A stretch of 8,075 nt of DNA from Rhodospirillales bacterium (lineage in GTDB: Bacteria; Pseudomonadota; Alphaproteobacteria; Rhodospirillales; JABHCV01). The stretch is from the NCBI GenBank assembly GCA_016776705.1, contig JADHSW010000139.1, forward strand, positions 1-8,075, written 5' to 3'. Below the pieces are notes generated by a model. That model ran no database searches, was not told the origin of the DNA, and worked only from the letters and a program-made list of their open reading frames with translations. Positions 6,360 through 8,075 of the stretch are shown piece after piece (positions within the stretch are counted from its first letter, which is position 1; each line of letters opens with the position of its first letter). Made by a program: the position numbers and the translations under genes.

Positions 6360-6682
6360 ACCCTAAAACAATCGAAGAACTACTGGAGGAAGCACAGAAA
6401 GTATCATCTGTGATTGCCACCGCCCGCCGATTGATTGCCGACGATAAAACAGTCGACCTGGCCAACCTTGAAGGAAAGGTCCAGGCCCTTTGCGAAGATG
6501 CAGAAGCCTCAGATATGGAGGGATCAACTGATGTCGAAGAAGCCTTCAATGCGATTGTCCAGGATTTAAACCAGTTAAACGAGGAAATGTCCGCCAAGAT
6601 ATGGACCGACTCGCAAGAGGAACTTGAAAACACTGCGAAACGCGCCATTGATGCGTATAAATCGGACAGCGGAGACCAATAG
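6356..6682 (+). CDS. Unrecognised acidic helical protein in the fliO-fliP operon
   Basis: A 108-aa protein I do not recognise. It has about 26 acidic against 10 basic residues, no signal peptide or membrane segment, one Cys and one Trp. It looks almost wholly helical, with likely amphipathic helices at about 3-29, 35-50 and 59-100. It is a real gene by context: its ATG overlaps the preceding stop (ATGA), its stop is 5 bp before fliO, and the frame is dense in ordinary codons. A GGAGGA run sits about 260 nt after the previous start, well inside this gene's first codons, so its own ribosome site is not obvious; coupling is likely. Small, acidic, helical proteins in flagellar operons are sometimes export chaperones (FliT or FlgN type), but I see no specific motif, so this is only a guess. 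Confidence 0.8.
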   Translation: MNPKTIEELLEEAQKVSSVIATARRLIADDKTVDLANLEGKVQALCEDAEASDMEGSTDVEEAFNAIVQDLNQLNEEMSAKIWTDSQEELENTAKRAIDAYKSDSGDQ

Positions 6683-6687
6683 CCGCA

Positions 6688-7122
6688 ATGGATGGCCTTG
6701 ATTTCAACATGACCGATTATCTGAAGTTCATCTTCGCCTTCATTTTCGTGCTGGCGTTGATTGCACTGGTGACAGTCGCGGCCCGTCGCATGGGTTTCGG
6801 ACTCCCCTCGAACCCCAGAAATTCCGCGCAGCGCCGTCTGGGAATCGTCGAAAGCCTTAACATTGACGGCAAACGACGAATGGTCCTGATTCGACGTGAC
6901 GATACAGAACATCTTATTTTGCTGGGGACAGGCACCGAACTTTTAATCGAAAACGCAATCACGCCACCGGAAAATGCTTTTTCAAAAGCCCTGAACGAAG
7001 CGGCCCGGGCAACATCCACAGACCTTGATAAAAAAGCGTCCCCCCTGCCCCCGCAAGGCCCGCCCCTTCCAAGGGCTTTGAGGCCGGACAGCCCGGATGA
7101 CAATACGGAGAAAGACTCATGA
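6688..7122 (+). CDS. fliO: FliO, flagellar export-gate assembly protein
   Basis: Small membrane protein that helps FliP assemble into the export gate. The 144 residues show a short N-terminus, one hydrophobic segment (about 12-33) ending in AARRMG, then the FliO core RRLGIVESLNIDGKRRMVLI (49-68) and the strand-rich HLILLGTGTELLIE (75-88). The C-terminal tail (about 110-144) is rich in Pro, Ser and Asp and looks disordered. The chosen ATG is 5 bp after the previous stop; a GGAG lies 13 nt upstream, rather far. An ATG at codon 8 is the alternative. The stop overlaps the fliP start (ATGA). FliO is a poorly conserved family, but the core plus the fliP neighbour make the call safe. Confidence 0.9.
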   Translation: MDGLDFNMTDYLKFIFAFIFVLALIALVTVAARRMGFGLPSNPRNSAQRRLGIVESLNIDGKRRMVLIRRDDTEHLILLGTGTELLIENAITPPENAFSKALNEAARATSTDLDKKASPLPPQGPPLPRALRPDSPDDNTEKDS

Positions 7123-7874
7123 GCCGCCGCAAGTCACTGGTTTTGTCATCCCTGATTGCAGGCGCTCTGGGACTTATCTGGTTGGCGTTCCCCGACAGCG
7201 CCGCAGCCCAGGCGCTTTCCCTGGATCTGGGTCAGGGCGGATCGACAACAAGCACCATCGTCCAGCTGATTGCCCTGATCACGGTACTGTCGCTGGCCCC
7301 GTCGCTACTGGTAATGGTGACATCATTTACCCGCATCGTCATCGTGCTGTCTTTTTTGCGCACGGCGCTGGGAACCCAGCAAACACCCCCCAATCAGGTC
7401 CTTATCTCTCTCGCCTTATTCATCACCATGTTCATCATGATGCCGGTTTTTCAGGAGTCTTATGACACCGGAATTCAGCCCCTGATTAACGAGGAAATTG
7501 ACGAATTCGAAGCCTTCAACCGCTCAATGCTGCCGGTACAAAAATTCATGATGAACTTTGTGCGCGAACGCGACCTTGCGCTGTTCGCCGATATCGCCAA
7601 GGTATCCGATCAGGAAATTCAGGCCACCATGCCCCTGCGCATCCTGATTCCTGCCTTTATGATCAGCGAACTCAGGCGAGCCTTCGAGATCGGTTTTTTG
7701 ATCTTCATTCCTTTTTTGATTATCGACATGGTGGTCGCCTCGGTGCTGATGTCCATGGGTATGATGATGCTGCCCCCAATCATCATCGCCCTGCCCTTCA
7801 AGATCATCTTCTTCGTACTGGTCGACGGCTGGTACATGGTTGTTGGATCGCTGGTGCGCAGCTTCGGAGGCTAG
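7119..7874 (+). CDS. fliP: FliP, flagellar export-gate membrane protein
   Basis: Main pore-forming subunit of the FliP5-FliQ4-FliR1 flagellar export gate. The 251-aa product begins with a cleavable signal peptide, as is characteristic of FliP: basic MSRRK, a hydrophobic core, and a likely cleavage near SAAAQA (27-32). It continues with the family hallmarks LAPSLLVMVTSFTRIVIVLS (64-83), FLRTALGTQQTPPNQVL, the RERDLALFADIAK loop, ILIPAFMISELRRAFEIGFL and the C-terminal VASVLMSMGMMMLPP and VDGWYMVVGSLVRSF. Four hydrophobic segments follow the signal peptide. Length is normal. It has a good ribosome site (GGAG, 8 nt before ATG) although its start overlaps the fliO stop. It appears to end the operon: about 200 bp without a clear gene follow. 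Confidence 0.97.
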   Translation: MSRRKSLVLSSLIAGALGLIWLAFPDSAAAQALSLDLGQGGSTTSTIVQLIALITVLSLAPSLLVMVTSFTRIVIVLSFLRTALGTQQTPPNQVLISLALFITMFIMMPVFQESYDTGIQPLINEEIDEFEAFNRSMLPVQKFMMNFVRERDLALFADIAKVSDQEIQATMPLRILIPAFMISELRRAFEIGFLIFIPFLIIDMVVASVLMSMGMMMLPPIIIALPFKIIFFVLVDGWYMVVGSLVRSFGG

Positions 7875-7991
7875 GGTCACCCACCGATTCTGATGTTTAC
7901 ACTTTAAGCATTTTCATCAGCAACAGTACCCACAATTGCCAAACCGGAAGTTACCATCACGGGCGTGTACAATAGTATTCACTCGCTGCCA

Positions 7992-8075
7992 ATGAGGCGA
8001 CGAAAATATAAAATTAGGAAAAGATTAGCCATCTTCGTCATTGCACTTTTCGCAAAGCAAGAGCCAATAAGACAG
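7992..8075 (+). CDS. Possible 5' end of a further gene, cut by the window edge
   Basis: An ATG opens a frame of 28 codons that runs off the window. The predicted start is very basic (MRRRKYKIRKR) followed by a short hydrophobic stretch (LAIFVIALFA), as in some signal peptides or membrane anchors. There is no visible ribosome site and the stretch is short enough to be chance. The rest of 7875-8075 shows no gene or convincing terminator. Confidence 0.15.
   Translation, partial: MRRRKYKIRKRLAIFVIALFAKQEPIRQ

Noticed and set aside
6175..6912. Leftward 245-codon frame opposite the FlhB-like, 108-aa and fliO genes
   Set aside because: It spans three genes in the other direction, its translation is low in recognisable motifs, and the rightward genes are coupled and partly identified.
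7890..7920. CTGATG...CATCAG pair after fliP as a terminator
   Set aside because: Only six pairs, a 19-base loop and no T-run; too weak to call.

Overview
The window looks like chromosomal DNA from a flagellated alphaproteobacterium, probably of the Rhodospirillales or a neighbouring order. The evidence is a CckA-type hybrid kinase directly downstream of flhB, an extra FlhB C-terminal-domain protein, alphaproteobacterial-style FlgB, FlgC and FliO sequences, and moderate GC content. I cannot name the genus.

Layout. A leftward (minus-strand) gene run starts at flgB (5629) and reads flgB-flgC-fliE-fliQ-fliR-flhB-cckA; cckA leaves the window at base 1 without its C-terminus. The gaps are 61, 24, 51, 6, 3 and 9 bp, so one operon is likely. 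A divergent rightward run starts near 5892 and reads orphan FlhB-C-domain gene (FlhX-like), 108-aa unknown gene, fliO, fliP. Two of its junctions are ATGA overlaps and the third gap is 5 bp. The roughly 260 bp between the two runs (5630-5891) contain no gene. They hold a good candidate CtrA box (5858-5872), a weaker second one (5721-5735) and several inverted and direct repeats. The last 200 bp after fliP show no convincing gene or terminator; one short reading frame runs off the right edge.

How the genes work together. FliP, FliQ and FliR form the flagellar type III export gate. FliO helps FliP assemble, and FlhB is the substrate-specificity switch. FliE, FlgB and FlgC are the first proteins exported and build the MS-ring/rod junction and proximal rod. 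The window is therefore the early export-gate and rod-base module, split over two divergent transcription units. CckA sits at the top of the CckA-ChpT-CtrA phosphorelay, which controls motility and, in some lineages, the cell cycle.

Most interesting points: (1) a CtrA-like site between operons that encode flagellar parts and CckA itself, which suggests a feedback circuit; (2) a free-standing FlhB C-domain with no NPTH cleavage motif, translationally coupled to (3) an acidic, helical, unrecognised 108-aa protein inserted before fliO; (4) a CckA with an apparent extra PAS-like region and an exact 11-bp inverted repeat inside its coding sequence.
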